Origin: Microbacterium sp. GCS4
Lineage (GTDB): Bacteria > Actinomycetota > Actinomycetes > Actinomycetales > Microbacteriaceae
Direction of reading: 5' to 3'
DNA length: 64,000 nucleotides
Assembly: GCF_001262495.1 (NCBI RefSeq)
Contig: NZ_LGYE01000004.1
Coordinates: forward strand, 1 to 64,000
Every line of letters starts with the position of its first letter. Position 1 is the first letter of the stretch. The notes under the pieces were generated by a model, which searched no databases, was not told the DNA's origin, and saw only the letters and a list, made by a program, of their open reading frames with translations. The position numbers were made by a program, and so were the translations under genes. Below are positions 14,937 to 23,647 of the stretch, one piece after another.

Positions 14937-15857
14937 GTGACCCTGACCGAGACCGCCCTCGTCACCACCGCCGGCACCACCCCCGCCCCGCGTCTGCCCG
15001 GCCGCAAGCGCCGGTACACCGCCGACCAGGTCACCCTCCCCCGCGTCATCCTGCGCACCGCCGCCGGGTTCCTCGTGCTCGCGATCTTCGTGCTGCCGTA
15101 CCTCATCATGTTCTTCGGGTCCGTGAAGACCAAGTCGCAGATCCGCTCCGTCGACCCCACCTACCTCCCCGTCGAATGGCACTGGGAGAACTACTTCACG
15201 ATGTGGTCGACGCCCGAGACGCCGCTGCCGTACAACCTCATCTCGACCATAGTGATCGCGGTCTTCGCGACCCTGCTCGTGCTGCTCGTGTCGCTGCCGG
15301 CCGCCTACTATACGGCCCGCTTCAAGTTCCCCGGGCGCATGGTGTTCCTGTTCCTCGTGATCGTGACGCAGATGCTGCAACCCGCCGTGCTCACCTCGGG
15401 CCTGTTCCGCCAGTTCACGACCCTCGGCCTCGGTGACACGTGGGCCGCGATGATCTTCATCAACGCCGCCTTCAACCTGTCGTTCGCCGTGTGGATCATG
15501 CACTCGTTCTTCGCCGGCATCCCCAAGGAGGTCGACGAAGCCGCCCAGATCGACGGCGCCGGACGTCTCACCGTCCTCTTCAAGATCAACCTGCCGCTCG
15601 TCTGGCCCGGCATCGTCACCGCGATCGTCTTCACGTTCGTCGCGTGCTGGAACGAGTTCGCCGCGTCGCTCGTCATCCTCTCCACCGACAAGAACCAGCC
15701 CCTGTCCGTCGCGCTGACGAAGTTCGTGGGTCAGTACGAGACGAGCTGGCAGTACGTGTTCGGCGTCTCGATCGTCGCGATCCTGCCCGTCGTCATCCTC
15801 TTCATGCTCATCGAGAAGCGCCTCGTCGGCGGACTCACCGCAGGCAGCGTGAAGTAA
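14937..15857 (+). CDS. Sugar ABC transporter permease (MalG/UgpE type)
   Basis: 306 residues from the GTG at 14937, preceded by AAGGAGG with 7 nt spacing. Six membrane segments follow a short polar tail, with the EAA loop V-D-E-A-A-Q-I-D-G-A-G-R around residues 199-210. It pairs with the preceding MalF-type subunit. The gene ends the importer operon; 30 bp later lies the convergent chorismate mutase gene. Confidence 0.92.
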   Translation: MTLTETALVTTAGTTPAPRLPGRKRRYTADQVTLPRVILRTAAGFLVLAIFVLPYLIMFFGSVKTKSQIRSVDPTYLPVEWHWENYFTMWSTPETPLPYNLISTIVIAVFATLLVLLVSLPAAYYTARFKFPGRMVFLFLVIVTQMLQPAVLTSGLFRQFTTLGLGDTWAAMIFINAAFNLSFAVWIMHSFFAGIPKEVDEAAQIDGAGRLTVLFKINLPLVWPGIVTAIVFTFVACWNEFAASLVILSTDKNQPLSVALTKFVGQYETSWQYVFGVSIVAILPVVILFMLIEKRLVGGLTAGSVK

Positions 15858-15887
15858 GCGGGCGCGAAGGCGGGCGCGAGCCAGGGG

Positions 15888-16187
15888 TCAGCGCCCCTCG
15901 GCGGCCTCCGTGTGGTGGCGGATGACCTCGGCGACGACGAAGTTGAACCACTTCTCGGCGAACTCCGGATCGAGGTGCGCCTCTTCGGCGAGCGCGCGCA
16001 GACGCGCGACCTGCTGCTCTTCGCGGCCGGGGTCGGATGCCGGCATGTCGTGCTCGGCCTTCAGGTGGCCCACCTGTTGCGTGGCGCGGAAGCGCTCCGC
16101 GAGCATGAAGATGAGCGCGGCGTCGATGTTGTCGATGCTGGCGCGGAGGCGGAGCAGTTCAGCCCGGGGATCGTCGGCGGCGGTCAT
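15888..16187 (-). CDS. Chorismate mutase (AroQ class)
   Basis: 99 residues, all helical, the usual length of a stand-alone AroQ domain. Conserved positions include the N-terminal R-A-S-I-D-N-I-D-A-A-L (first helix Arg), R-F-R-A-T-Q-Q-V-G-H-L-K (second Arg and Lys), D-P-G-R-E-E-Q-Q (helix 2 start) and a C-terminal helix. It converts chorismate to prephenate for phenylalanine and tyrosine synthesis and acts in the cytosol. The ATG at 16187 has TAGAGT 6 nt upstream, indicating a leaderless transcript. Confidence 0.9.
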   Translation of the reverse strand: MTAADDPRAELLRLRASIDNIDAALIFMLAERFRATQQVGHLKAEHDMPASDPGREEQQVARLRALAEEAHLDPEFAEKWFNFVVAEVIRHHTEAAEGR

Positions 16188-16199
16188 GCCCCTACTCTA
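16188..16199 (-). promoter_or_regulatory. Leaderless promoter of the chorismate mutase gene
   Basis: On the minus strand TAGAGT, six bases AGGGGC, then ATG. It fits the TANNNT -10 box followed directly by a start codon at the transcription start. Confidence 0.5.
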
Positions 16200-16267
16200 C
16201 GGACACCGGGGCCCCACCGACCCGCCGGATGACGCGCGACGACGGGGGACCGAGGCTGCCCGCCCGC

Positions 16268-16279
16268 TATCGTGAGCAC
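16268..16279 (+). promoter_or_regulatory. Leaderless promoter of the AI-2E transporter gene
   Basis: TATCGT, six bases GAGCAC, then ATG at 16280. No ribosome-binding site is present, and this spacing decides the start against an ATG further upstream at 16229. Confidence 0.55.
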
Positions 16280-17500
16280 ATGAGCGAAGAAGAGCAGCCC
16301 GCGCCCGAGACGCCCGCGGCACCCGCATCCGCTCCCCCGACATCGGTCGCGGCGACGTCCGCGCCCGTCGATGTCGCACCGACCACCGGCGAACACCATG
16401 CCGTCGCCGCCGCCCGCACCGTGGTCGAGCCCATGACGCCGAGCCGGTCGTTCTGGACGCGCATCGACCGCCCCTTCGTGTTCGGGTTCCTCGTGACCCT
16501 CGGTGGACTCGCCGCGCTCGTGCTGGGCCTCGCGCTCACGAGCCTGTCGACCGTGCTCATCTACATCGCACTCGCCCTGTTCGCCGCCCTCGGGCTGGAC
16601 CCCGCCGTCCGGTTCCTCGAGCGTCGCGGGCTCTCGCGAGCGATCTCCGTCGTGGTGGTGATCCTCGCGCTCATCGTCGTCGTGGGACTCATCCTCTGGA
16701 TGATCGTGCCGATCGTGATCGAGCAGATCGCGAGCTTCGTGCGCTCCGTGCCCGGGATGATCCAGGAGTTCACGCGCAGCGACATCTACGCGACGCTCGA
16801 GGCGCAGTTCGGCGACCAGTTCGAAGACCTCGTCGCCGACGTGCAGAAGTTCCTCACCGACCCCGGCAACATCGCCGCGATCGGCGGAGGCGCGCTGCAG
16901 ATCGGCGCGTCGATCGCGACGGGCATCTCCGGCGCGATCGTGGTGCTCGTGCTGACCCTGTATTTCGTCGCGACGCTGCCGGCCATCAAGACCGGACTGC
17001 TGCGCCTCGCTCCCGCGCGCGACCGGGCTCGCGCCGGCGACATCACCGACCAGATCACCGACTCGGTGGGCGGCTACGTCATGGGGATGGTGGTGCTCGC
17101 GTTCTTCAACGCGATCCTCGCCTTCCTCCTGTATCTGTTCCTGGGACTGCCGTTCCCGCCCCTCATGGCGACCGTCGCCTTCTGCATCACGCTGATCCCG
17201 CTGGTCGGGTCGGTGATGTTCTGGATCATCGGGACGGGTCTCGCCCTGTTCACGAATCCGATCGGGGCCCTCGTCTTCGCGATCGTCTACCTGGTCTACA
17301 TGCAGGTCGAGGCCTACGTCATCACCCCGCGGGTCATGAACAAGGCGATCTCGATCCCCGGATCGCTGGTGGTCATCGGTGCCCTGGCCGGCGGCACGCT
17401 GCTCGGACTCCTCGGCGCCCTCGTGGCGGTCCCCGTCGCGGCATCCATCCTGATCATCATCAAGCAGGTGTGGGTTCCCCGGCAGGATGCTCGGGTCTAG
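16280..17500 (+). CDS. AI-2E family transporter (TqsA/PerM-like)
   Basis: 406 residues. A long Ala/Pro/Thr-rich cytoplasmic tail (1-65) precedes the membrane domain, which has about eight hydrophobic segments. A long periplasm-facing helical insert with L-V-A-D-V-Q-K-F-L lies in the middle, followed by the family-typical P-x-P-x-L-M-A motif (L-P-F-P-P-L-M-A) and a terminal I-T-P-R-V-M-N motif. AI-2E proteins export small molecules; only some act on autoinducer-2, so the substrate is open. The start is chosen at 16280 from the leaderless promoter just upstream. Confidence 0.9.
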   Translation: MSEEEQPAPETPAAPASAPPTSVAATSAPVDVAPTTGEHHAVAAARTVVEPMTPSRSFWTRIDRPFVFGFLVTLGGLAALVLGLALTSLSTVLIYIALALFAALGLDPAVRFLERRGLSRAISVVVVILALIVVVGLILWMIVPIVIEQIASFVRSVPGMIQEFTRSDIYATLEAQFGDQFEDLVADVQKFLTDPGNIAAIGGGALQIGASIATGISGAIVVLVLTLYFVATLPAIKTGLLRLAPARDRARAGDITDQITDSVGGYVMGMVVLAFFNAILAFLLYLFLGLPFPPLMATVAFCITLIPLVGSVMFWIIGTGLALFTNPIGALVFAIVYLVYMQVEAYVITPRVMNKAISIPGSLVVIGALAGGTLLGLLGALVAVPVAASILIIIKQVWVPRQDARV

Positions 17501-17682
17501 CCGATCTGCCGCTCGTCGGTGCTCGCACCCTGATCCCCGAATGGATCGCTGCCGAACCGCCGGATGTAGATCTCCCGGATCTCTTGAAGCTGGGCCCGCT
17601 CACGATCGCTGATGGGTTCAGCGCGCCCGGAGTCGATCCTGCGTTGCAGTCCGCTCTTCACCTTCGTCACCACGGCATCCAC
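17497..17682 (-). CDS. Small hypothetical charged protein
   Basis: 61 residues, mostly charged helix (for example I-S-D-R-E-R-A-Q-L-Q-E-I-R-E-I-Y). It lacks a signal or membrane segment. Its start lies 16 nt inside the end of the upstream membrane-protein gene and its stop overlaps the convergent AI-2E gene by 4 nt. Such tight packing supports a real, co-translated gene. I do not recognise the family. Confidence 0.55.
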   Translation of the reverse strand: MDAVVTKVKSGLQRRIDSGRAEPISDRERAQLQEIREIYIRRFGSDPFGDQGASTDERQIG

Positions 17683-18122
17683 CTCCTCCGCCCATTGTCC
17701 GTCGCGGTGCCCCTCGTGTCCATGGCACCTGAGCTCTGAAGGTTTGCAATCGTGCGAAGAATCATCTGCGCTTCGGTCTCCGTCGCATCCTTCACCAGCG
17801 CCGCGAGCGCGTCGTTAGCGACCTCTCTGTCGATCTGACGATTCGATGCAGCGCGACCGAGCGCCCATTCCGCACGCTTCCACCATTGCTCGCGGGCGGA
17901 GTTCTCGCGGGCGATTCGGGTGGATCGATAGGCCGGATAGAACGCGACCGTCGCCGCGACCACGGCGAGGAGTCCAGCCATGGGAGGGCCTGACCAGAAC
18001 GCTCGCCAGAACGGGTCATCGAGAACGAACGGAGGAAGCGCCCCTCGAATCAGCGCACCGATCATGAGCGAGACCGCAGCGGTCGCGATGATCGGAATGA
18101 GCGAGTGCCGACGACCGTCCAT
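17667..18122 (-). CDS. Hypothetical membrane protein with two N-terminal helices
   Basis: 151 residues. Two hydrophobic helices (about 8-28 and 45-65) are followed by an acidic/basic soluble helical region containing R-E-N-S-A-R-E-Q-W-W-K-R. That resembles small actinobacterial and phage-linked membrane proteins in which a W-W-x-R-x-x-W-A motif follows the membrane anchor. Function is unknown. It has slightly lower GC than its neighbours and forms a two-gene unit with the small protein that overlaps its end. Confidence 0.65.
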   Translation of the reverse strand: MDGRRHSLIPIIATAAVSLMIGALIRGALPPFVLDDPFWRAFWSGPPMAGLLAVVAATVAFYPAYRSTRIARENSAREQWWKRAEWALGRAASNRQIDREVANDALAALVKDATETEAQMILRTIANLQSSGAMDTRGTATDNGRRRWMPW

Positions 18123-18219
18123 CGAATCCTCCCCTCAGCGGTTGCCTTCGACGCGACGGTACCGAGTTCGGAGCCACTCCGAATGAGGGCTGTGGACAAC
18201 TCTCGGATCGCTGCACGCA

Positions 18220-18251
18220 GAAGCGCCCGGGGCCGAGGCCCCGGGCGCTTC
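18220..18251. terminator. Strong GC hairpin after the osmoprotectant operon
   Basis: GAAGCGCCCGGGGCC and its exact complement GGCCCCGGGCGCTTC are separated by two bases (15-bp arms). It begins 15 nt after the binding-protein stop on the minus strand and has no T-run. Confidence 0.75.
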
Positions 18252-18266
18252 ATGTGAGACGACGAC

Positions 18267-19190
18267 TCAGAGGAGGTCGTTGTCGGTCAGCCACTGCTTG
18301 GCGATGTCGGCCGAAGACTTCTGGTCGACCGTGCTCTGCACGTTGAGGGCGACGAGCTCCTCACCCGTGAGCTTGGCGCTGATCGCGTTCAGCACGTCGG
18401 AGACCTCGTCGGCGATGTCGCTCGACACGATCGGCACGACGTTCGACGAGATGATGAGGTTCTCGGGGTCCTCCAGGGCCACGATGTCCTCGGTCTCGAA
18501 CGCCGGGTCGGCGGTGTAGATGTCCGCGACCTGGATGGCGCCGGCGAGCAGCGACTCCAGCGTGGTCTGGCCGGTGGCCGAGAACGCCAGGTCGACACCG
18601 TAGACCTCCTTGGCACGAGCCGGGCTGTACGGACGCTGCTCGAACTCGGGCGAAGCGCCGATCGTGACCTGGGTGGTGACGTTCTTCAGGTCGCCGATCG
18701 TCTTCAGGTCGTTCTCCTCGGCGAAGCTCTTCAGCACCGTGTAGGAGTCCTGGTCGGTGGCCTCGGCGAAGTCGAGGGCCGTCAGGCCGTCGGGAAGAGC
18801 GTCGCCCAGGGCCGTGTAGACGTCCTCCGGGCTCGTGACGGTGACCTCGTCGTCGGACAGGTACTCGAGCAGGCTGCCCGTGTACTCGGGGAAGACGTTG
18901 ATCGCACCGGACTCGACATCGGGCATGTATGCGTCGCGCTGACCGATGTTGAGCTTCTTCTCGACGTCGAAGCCGGCGGCCTCGAGCGCCTGCGCGTAGA
19001 TCTCGGCGATGATCTCGTTGGAGTAGTACGCCTGCGAGCCGACGACGATCGTGTCGCCGTTGCCCGAGCCCTCACCGGAGTCGGTCGGCTCGTCGAGCGG
19101 GTTGCTCGATCCGCAGGCCGACAGGGCGAGGGCTGCCGCGGCCACCAGGCCGACGGCGAAGACGGAGCGCTTGCCTCGTGATGTGAACAT
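18267..19190 (-). CDS. Osmoprotectant (betaine/choline-type) ABC substrate-binding lipoprotein
   Basis: 307 residues from the ATG at 19190 (GAGGAA upstream). A lipoprotein signal ends L-S-A-C at residue 26. The mature part follows the OpuCC/OsmX fold: I-V-V-G-S-Q-A-Y-Y-S-N-E at the start, then V-F-P-E-Y-T-G-S-L, a hallmark of this family, and a second lobe with Q-V-A-D-I-Y-T-A-D. It captures quaternary amines such as glycine betaine outside the membrane. It is the last gene of a four-gene operon, 62 nt after the second permease, and is followed by a strong hairpin. Confidence 0.92.
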   Translation of the reverse strand: MFTSRGKRSVFAVGLVAAAALALSACGSSNPLDEPTDSGEGSGNGDTIVVGSQAYYSNEIIAEIYAQALEAAGFDVEKKLNIGQRDAYMPDVESGAINVFPEYTGSLLEYLSDDEVTVTSPEDVYTALGDALPDGLTALDFAEATDQDSYTVLKSFAEENDLKTIGDLKNVTTQVTIGASPEFEQRPYSPARAKEVYGVDLAFSATGQTTLESLLAGAIQVADIYTADPAFETEDIVALEDPENLIISSNVVPIVSSDIADEVSDVLNAISAKLTGEELVALNVQSTVDQKSSADIAKQWLTDNDLL

Positions 19191-19252
19191 GGGATTCCTC
19201 TTCTCTGGAACTGCTGCTGTGTGACGAAAAGTCTGGTGGTGGGATGGCCCGC

Positions 19253-19987
19253 TCAGGCGGTGGCGGGAGCGGATGCCGTCGTGGAGGCGTCGGCACGGGC
19301 GCGGCGACCCGCGGGCCGGCCGGCGCGGAGGCCGGCCGGGACCGCGGCGTGCTGCGCGGCGGCGAGGAGCAGGTCGACGATCAGTGCGACCACCGCGACG
19401 AGGAGCGCGCCCGCGAGCACCTGGTCGAACCGTCGCAGCGGGATGCCCTGGATGATCGGGTACCCGAGTCCGCCGAGGTTCACGTACGCCGCGATCGTCA
19501 CGGTCGCGATCACCTGCAGAAGGGCGGAACGGATGCCGCCGACGAGCAGCGGCAGGCCGAGAGGGACCTCGACCTTCCAGAACACCTGCCATCCCGTCAT
19601 GCCCATCGACTTCGCGGCGTCGATCACGCGGCGGTCGATGGCCTCGAGACCCGTGTAGGCGCCGGCGAGGAGCGAGGGGATCGCGAGCAGGACGAACGTG
19701 ATCACGGCCGCCTCGGGGATCCGCAGCACGCCGAGGAGGAGCACCAGCAGGATCAGCAGGCCGAAGGCCGGGATCGCTCGTGCGGCACCGGAGACCGCGA
19801 CCGCGATCTCGCGTCCCTTGCCGGTGTGGCCGATGAGCCACCCGACCGGCAGGGCGATCGCCGCGGCGATCAAGACGGAGATCGCGGTGAGCAGGAGGTG
19901 CTGGCCGAGGAGCTTCGGCAGGGCGTAGTTGCCCGTCCACTGCTCGGGCGCGAACATCCAGGCGAAGGCTTCGGCGAAGAGGTTCAT
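19253..19987 (-). CDS. Osmoprotectant ABC permease (OpuCD type)
   Basis: 244 residues from the ATG at 19987, overlapping the stop of the other permease (ATGA). It has six hydrophobic segments and the EAA-like loop I-D-A-A-K-S-M-G-M-T near residues 142-151. A basic, Ala/Arg-rich cytoplasmic tail of about 30 residues ends the protein. OpuC-type systems use two related permeases; this is the one next to the binding protein. The two together form the channel that takes betaine-like solutes into the cell under osmotic stress. Confidence 0.9.
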   Translation of the reverse strand: MNLFAEAFAWMFAPEQWTGNYALPKLLGQHLLLTAISVLIAAAIALPVGWLIGHTGKGREIAVAVSGAARAIPAFGLLILLVLLLGVLRIPEAAVITFVLLAIPSLLAGAYTGLEAIDRRVIDAAKSMGMTGWQVFWKVEVPLGLPLLVGGIRSALLQVIATVTIAAYVNLGGLGYPIIQGIPLRRFDQVLAGALLVAVVALIVDLLLAAAQHAAVPAGLRAGRPAGRRARADASTTASAPATA

Positions 19988-20664
19988 GCGGGAGCTCCCA
20001 CGGCGATGGCACGGGCTGCGGTCGACTTCTTCGCGGCTCGGGTCCACGGCATCAGCGCGCGCCCCAGCAGCAGCAGGATCAGGTCGATGATCAGTGCGAT
20101 GACCACCACCGCGATCACACCCGCGACGACCTCGGCGATGATGCGGCGCTCGAGCCCGTTCGTGAACAGGTAGCCGAGATTCGTCACGCCGATCAGCGTG
20201 CCGACCGTCGCGAGAGAGATGGTGCTGACGGCGGTGACGCGAAGGCCGGCGAGGATCACCGGACCCGCGAGCGGGAACTCCACGGCCCAGAACCGCCGGA
20301 ACGCGGCGAATCCCGTCGCTGTGGCGGCCTGGCGAACGTCGTCGTCGACGGAGTCGAGGCCGTCCGACACCGCACGGACGAGGATCGCGATCGCATAGAT
20401 CGTGAGGGCGATCACGAGGTTCGACTCGCTGATCGCCGAGTAGCCGAGCGTCGCCGGCAGCAGGATCAGCAGCGCGAGCGAGGGGATCGTGTAGAGCAGC
20501 CCCGTCAGCACGATGATCGGCCCGCGCACGAGCCGGAACCGCCAGGCGATCCAGCCCAGTGGCAGCGACAGGACGAACCCGATCACGATGGGGATGATGC
20601 TCTGGCGCAGGTGCACCAGCGTCAGGTCGAGGATCAGCCCGAGGTTGTCGCCGACCCAGTTCAC
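19984..20664 (-). CDS. Osmoprotectant ABC permease (OpuCB type)
   Basis: 226 residues. The start is the GTG at 20664, overlapping the ATPase stop by GTGA. It carries six membrane segments, the motif Y-T-I-P-S-L-A-L near residue 60 that recurs in OpuCB proteins, and an EAA-type loop V-R-Q-A-A-T-A-T-G near 117-125. It pairs with the second permease that overlaps its end. The whole operon is translationally chained. Confidence 0.9.
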   Translation of the reverse strand: MNWVGDNLGLILDLTLVHLRQSIIPIVIGFVLSLPLGWIAWRFRLVRGPIIVLTGLLYTIPSLALLILLPATLGYSAISESNLVIALTIYAIAILVRAVSDGLDSVDDDVRQAATATGFAAFRRFWAVEFPLAGPVILAGLRVTAVSTISLATVGTLIGVTNLGYLFTNGLERRIIAEVVAGVIAVVVIALIIDLILLLLGRALMPWTRAAKKSTAARAIAVGAPA

Positions 20665-21548
20665 GGGTGACCGCCCTGCACGGCATCGAGTGCAGCCGTG
20701 TCCGGACCGGAGAGCGGCCCGTCGGCCTTCTCGGCCTCGGCGACGATCGCACCCTGGGTGCGCCCCTCGGAGTCGACGACCACGGTGCCGTGCGGCGTCG
20801 TCTTGAGGTGCAGCGCCCGACGGCCGCGGTCCGCGCCGATGAACGTCGCCACGAAATCGTCGGCCGGGTTCTCGATGATCTCGCTGGGGCTGCCCACCTG
20901 GACGATGCGCGCGCCCTTGTCGAGGATGACGACCTGGTCTCCCAGCAGGAACGCCTCGTCGATGTCGTGCGTCACGAACACGACCGTCTTGTCGAGCTCG
21001 TGCTGCAGCCGCAGCGTCTCCTGCTGCAGGTCGGCCCGCACGATCGGGTCGACCGCGCCGAAGGGCTCGTCCATGAGGAGGATGTTCGGGTCGGCCGCGA
21101 GGCCGCGGGCGACCCCCACGCGCTGCTGCTGCCCTCCCGAGAGCTGGCTCGGGTACCGGTCGGCGAGCGCCTGGTCGAGACCCACCGTATCGAGCAGCTC
21201 GCGGGAGCGCTGGTGCGCCTGCGCCTTCTTGACGCCGTTGAGGCGGAGCACCGTGGCGACGTTCTCGATCACCGTGAAGTGCGGCATGAGCCCGGAGTTC
21301 TGCATCACGTAGCCGATGCTGCGGCGCAGTGCGACGGGATCGCCCGCGAGGACGCTCTCTCCGTCGATCTCGACCTCTCCCGAGGTCGGCTCCACCATGC
21401 GGTTGATCATGCGGAGCAGGGTGGTCTTGCCGCATCCCGACGACCCGACGAAGACGGTCGTCTTCCGCGATGGCAGGACCAGACTGAAGTCGTTCACGGC
21501 GACGGCGCCGCCGGGGAACTTCTTCGTGACGTTGCGGAATTCGATCAT
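20661..21548 (-). CDS. Osmoprotectant ABC ATPase (OpuCA/ProV type)
   Basis: 295 residues from the ATG at 21548. Walker A G-S-S-G-C-G-K-T-T at about residue 35, Q-loop V-M-Q-N-S-G, signature L-S-G-G-Q-Q-Q-R near 136, Walker B I-L-L-M-D-E-P near 156 and H-loop V-T-H-D-I are all intact. The stretch after residue 240 is short and shows no complete CBS pair, unlike ProV/OpuCA proteins with regulatory CBS domains. It energises import of compatible solutes and is first gene of the operon. Confidence 0.93.
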   Translation of the reverse strand: MIEFRNVTKKFPGGAVAVNDFSLVLPSRKTTVFVGSSGCGKTTLLRMINRMVEPTSGEVEIDGESVLAGDPVALRRSIGYVMQNSGLMPHFTVIENVATVLRLNGVKKAQAHQRSRELLDTVGLDQALADRYPSQLSGGQQQRVGVARGLAADPNILLMDEPFGAVDPIVRADLQQETLRLQHELDKTVVFVTHDIDEAFLLGDQVVILDKGARIVQVGSPSEIIENPADDFVATFIGADRGRRALHLKTTPHGTVVVDSEGRTQGAIVAEAEKADGPLSGPDTAALDAVQGGHP

Positions 21549-21612
21549 GGCTGTGCTCCAGTCGGTCGATCGACGAGTCGGACATCGGCGCCGTGGCGCC
21601 GCCATACGGTGG

Positions 21613-21915
21613 TCATGCCTCGATCTGCACGCGGGGATCGAAGGCGACGAAGCCGGAGAAATCCTTGCCGACGCGGTCGAACGCCGAGGGATACGGGGTC
21701 GGGTACGACCAGGCGTAGTCGGTGTGCAGCGCGTCACCCGCCTGGACCGAGTAGTACTGCGCCGCACCCTTCCACGGGCACGTGTACGGGGTCGGGCTCT
21801 CGACGAGCACCCCCTCGGTGATCGACGCCGGCGGGAAGTACCAGTTCCCCTCGATGCGGGCGAGGTCGCTCTCGTCTGCTTCGGCGATGACGGTTCCTGC
21901 GAGTACAGCCTTCAT
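21613..21915 (-). CDS. DUF427 domain protein
   Basis: 100 residues from the ATG at 21915 (GAGG-containing ribosome-binding site). Family hallmarks are E-G-N-W-Y-F-P-P, T-P-Y-T-C-P-W-K-G-x-A-x-Y-Y near residues 43-55 and A-W-S-Y-P-x-P near 68. DUF427 proteins are small beta-barrels widespread in actinobacteria with no settled function. It lies just upstream (65 nt) of the osmoprotectant operon on the same strand. Confidence 0.88.
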   Translation of the reverse strand: MKAVLAGTVIAEADESDLARIEGNWYFPPASITEGVLVESPTPYTCPWKGAAQYYSVQAGDALHTDYAWSYPTPYPSAFDRVGKDFSGFVAFDPRVQIEA

Positions 21916-22062
21916 GGTCCTGCCTCCTCGGATGTGGGTTCGAGCGTATAAGAGGTGTGCGACATCCGTCCCGCTCTTGCGCGAAGGGTCGTCAATGTGC
22001 GAAACAATTCCCGATCTGTTCGTCACGATGCCCGCAGTGGATTGCCTGCGAGCACAGGATGC

Positions 22063-23496
22063 TCAGGCCGACTGTCGTCCGTAGCCCTCCAGGAGCCGCA
22101 GCCAGATCTCGCTGACCGTCGGATACGCGGGCACGGCGTGCCACAGCCGCGCGATCGGCACCTCCCCGGCGACCGCGATCGAGGCCGCCTGCACCAGCTC
22201 GGCGACCTCGGGCCCGACGAAAGTCGCTCCCAGCACGACATCGCGCGCGCTGTCGATCACGAGTCGCGCCTGGCCCTCGAAGCCGTCCTCGTAGACGCTC
22301 GCACCCGCGACCGACCCGAGGTCGTAGTCGACCACCGCGACCTCATGCCCCGCCTCGCGCGCCTGCGCCTCTGTGAGTCCGACCGAGGCGACCTCGGGGT
22401 ACGAGAAGGTCACCTGAGGAGCCGCGGAGTGGTCGGCGGTCGCGACGTGCCGCCCCCACGGGGCGTCGTCCACGGCATCCCCCTTCGCACGCGCCACGAT
22501 CACGTCTCCGGCTGCGCGCGCCTGGTACTTGCCCTGGTGCGTGAGGAGCACGCGCCCGTTGACGTCGCCGACGGCGTAGAGCCACTCCGAACCGGGGACG
22601 CGAAGGGTGTCGTCGACGTCGATCCAACGGCCGGGTTCGAGCCCCGCGACCTCGAGGCCGACATCGCCGCTCCGCGGCCGGCGCCCCGTCGCCACCAGGA
22701 CCTCGGACGCCGTGACGGACGACCCGTCGGACAGCTCGATCGTGACGCCGTCGTCGCCGCGCGACACCCTCGTCGTGCCGGTGCCGGTGCGCACGTCGAC
22801 GCCGATCTCGGCCAGGCCCTTCGAGACGCGCTCCCCCGCGAACGGCTCGAGCGAGCCGAGCAGATCGCCGCGCGCGATCACGGTGACCGTGGACCCGAGC
22901 GAGGCGTACACGGTCGCCATCTCGACCGCGACGACGCCGCCGCCGATCACGGCGAGGGACTCGGGCAGCTCCTCGGCGCTCGTGGCCTCGCGGCTCGTCC
23001 ACGGCTCGGCATCGGCCAGCCCGGGGATCGGCGGGATGACGGCATCCGACCCCGTGCTGATCGCGACCGCATGACGTGCCCTGATCACACGCGTTCCGCC
23101 GTCGGCATCCGTCACCGTCACCTCGCGCTCGCCGGTGAGCCGACCGTGGCCGCGCGCGAGATCGATGCCGGCCGAGTCGAGCCATTTCACCTGCCCGTCG
23201 TCGGACCAGTTGCTCGTGAACGAGTCGCGGCGGTCGAACACCGCTCGTACGTCGAGGGCGCCGGTCACGGCCTGTGCCGCCCCTCCCACCTTCTGCGCCG
23301 CGCGCAGCGCCTGCGCCGGTCGGAGCAGCGCCTTCGACGGCATGCACGCCCAGTAGGAGCATTCGCCGCCGACGAGTTCGCTCTCGACGATGATGGCGCT
23401 CAGCCCGCCCTGCACGGCTCGGTCGGCGATGTTCTCGCCCACCGCCCCTCCGCCCAGGACGATCAGGTCGTATTCGTCGTTCTTCTCCGCAGCCAT
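22063..23496 (-). CDS. FAD/NAD(P)-dependent disulfide reductase family protein
   Basis: 477 residues. An FAD-binding G-G-G-A-V-G-E is at residues 15-21, and a redox pair G-G-E-C-S-Y-W-A-C-M-P-S-K at about 43-55 (two Cys four apart, as in mercuric/lipoamide reductases). The NAD-binding G-G-G-V-V-A-V-E is near 185, D-V-N-G near 315, and a C-terminal H-A-V-P-A-Y-P-T-V-S-E. It is a two-electron flavoprotein reductase of the dihydrolipoyl dehydrogenase class; no dehydrogenase complex genes are nearby, so the disulfide or metal substrate is unknown. Replacement of the usual V-N-x-G by S-Y-W-A between the Cys is typical of a divergent actinobacterial subfamily. Confidence 0.88.
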   Translation of the reverse strand: MAAEKNDEYDLIVLGGGAVGENIADRAVQGGLSAIIVESELVGGECSYWACMPSKALLRPAQALRAAQKVGGAAQAVTGALDVRAVFDRRDSFTSNWSDDGQVKWLDSAGIDLARGHGRLTGEREVTVTDADGGTRVIRARHAVAISTGSDAVIPPIPGLADAEPWTSREATSAEELPESLAVIGGGVVAVEMATVYASLGSTVTVIARGDLLGSLEPFAGERVSKGLAEIGVDVRTGTGTTRVSRGDDGVTIELSDGSSVTASEVLVATGRRPRSGDVGLEVAGLEPGRWIDVDDTLRVPGSEWLYAVGDVNGRVLLTHQGKYQARAAGDVIVARAKGDAVDDAPWGRHVATADHSAAPQVTFSYPEVASVGLTEAQAREAGHEVAVVDYDLGSVAGASVYEDGFEGQARLVIDSARDVVLGATFVGPEVAELVQAASIAVAGEVPIARLWHAVPAYPTVSEIWLRLLEGYGRQSA

Positions 23497-23629
23497 GGGG
23501 TCACCTCTCCGTCGACGGTCGCATCCGCCGCCCAGTCTTGCTCAGAAGCAACACCGAGTCACGGGTCAGTTGTTCCGGGCGGGTCGGATCCGGCATGTCG
23601 TGGGTGTCCAGCCCCCGGAGATAAACGGT

Positions 23630-23647
23630 CACCGGCACCGGCCGGTG
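23630..23647 (-). terminator. Hairpin directly after the MFS gene
   Basis: CACCGGC-ACCG-GCCGGTG touches the MFS stop codon. On the minus strand it is followed by ACCGTTTAT, a weak T-rich tail. Confidence 0.55.

Noticed and set aside
18123..18266. A small gene in the gap after the osmoprotectant operon
   Set aside because: Only the strong hairpin at 18220-18251 is convincing; no frame has a start with coding character.
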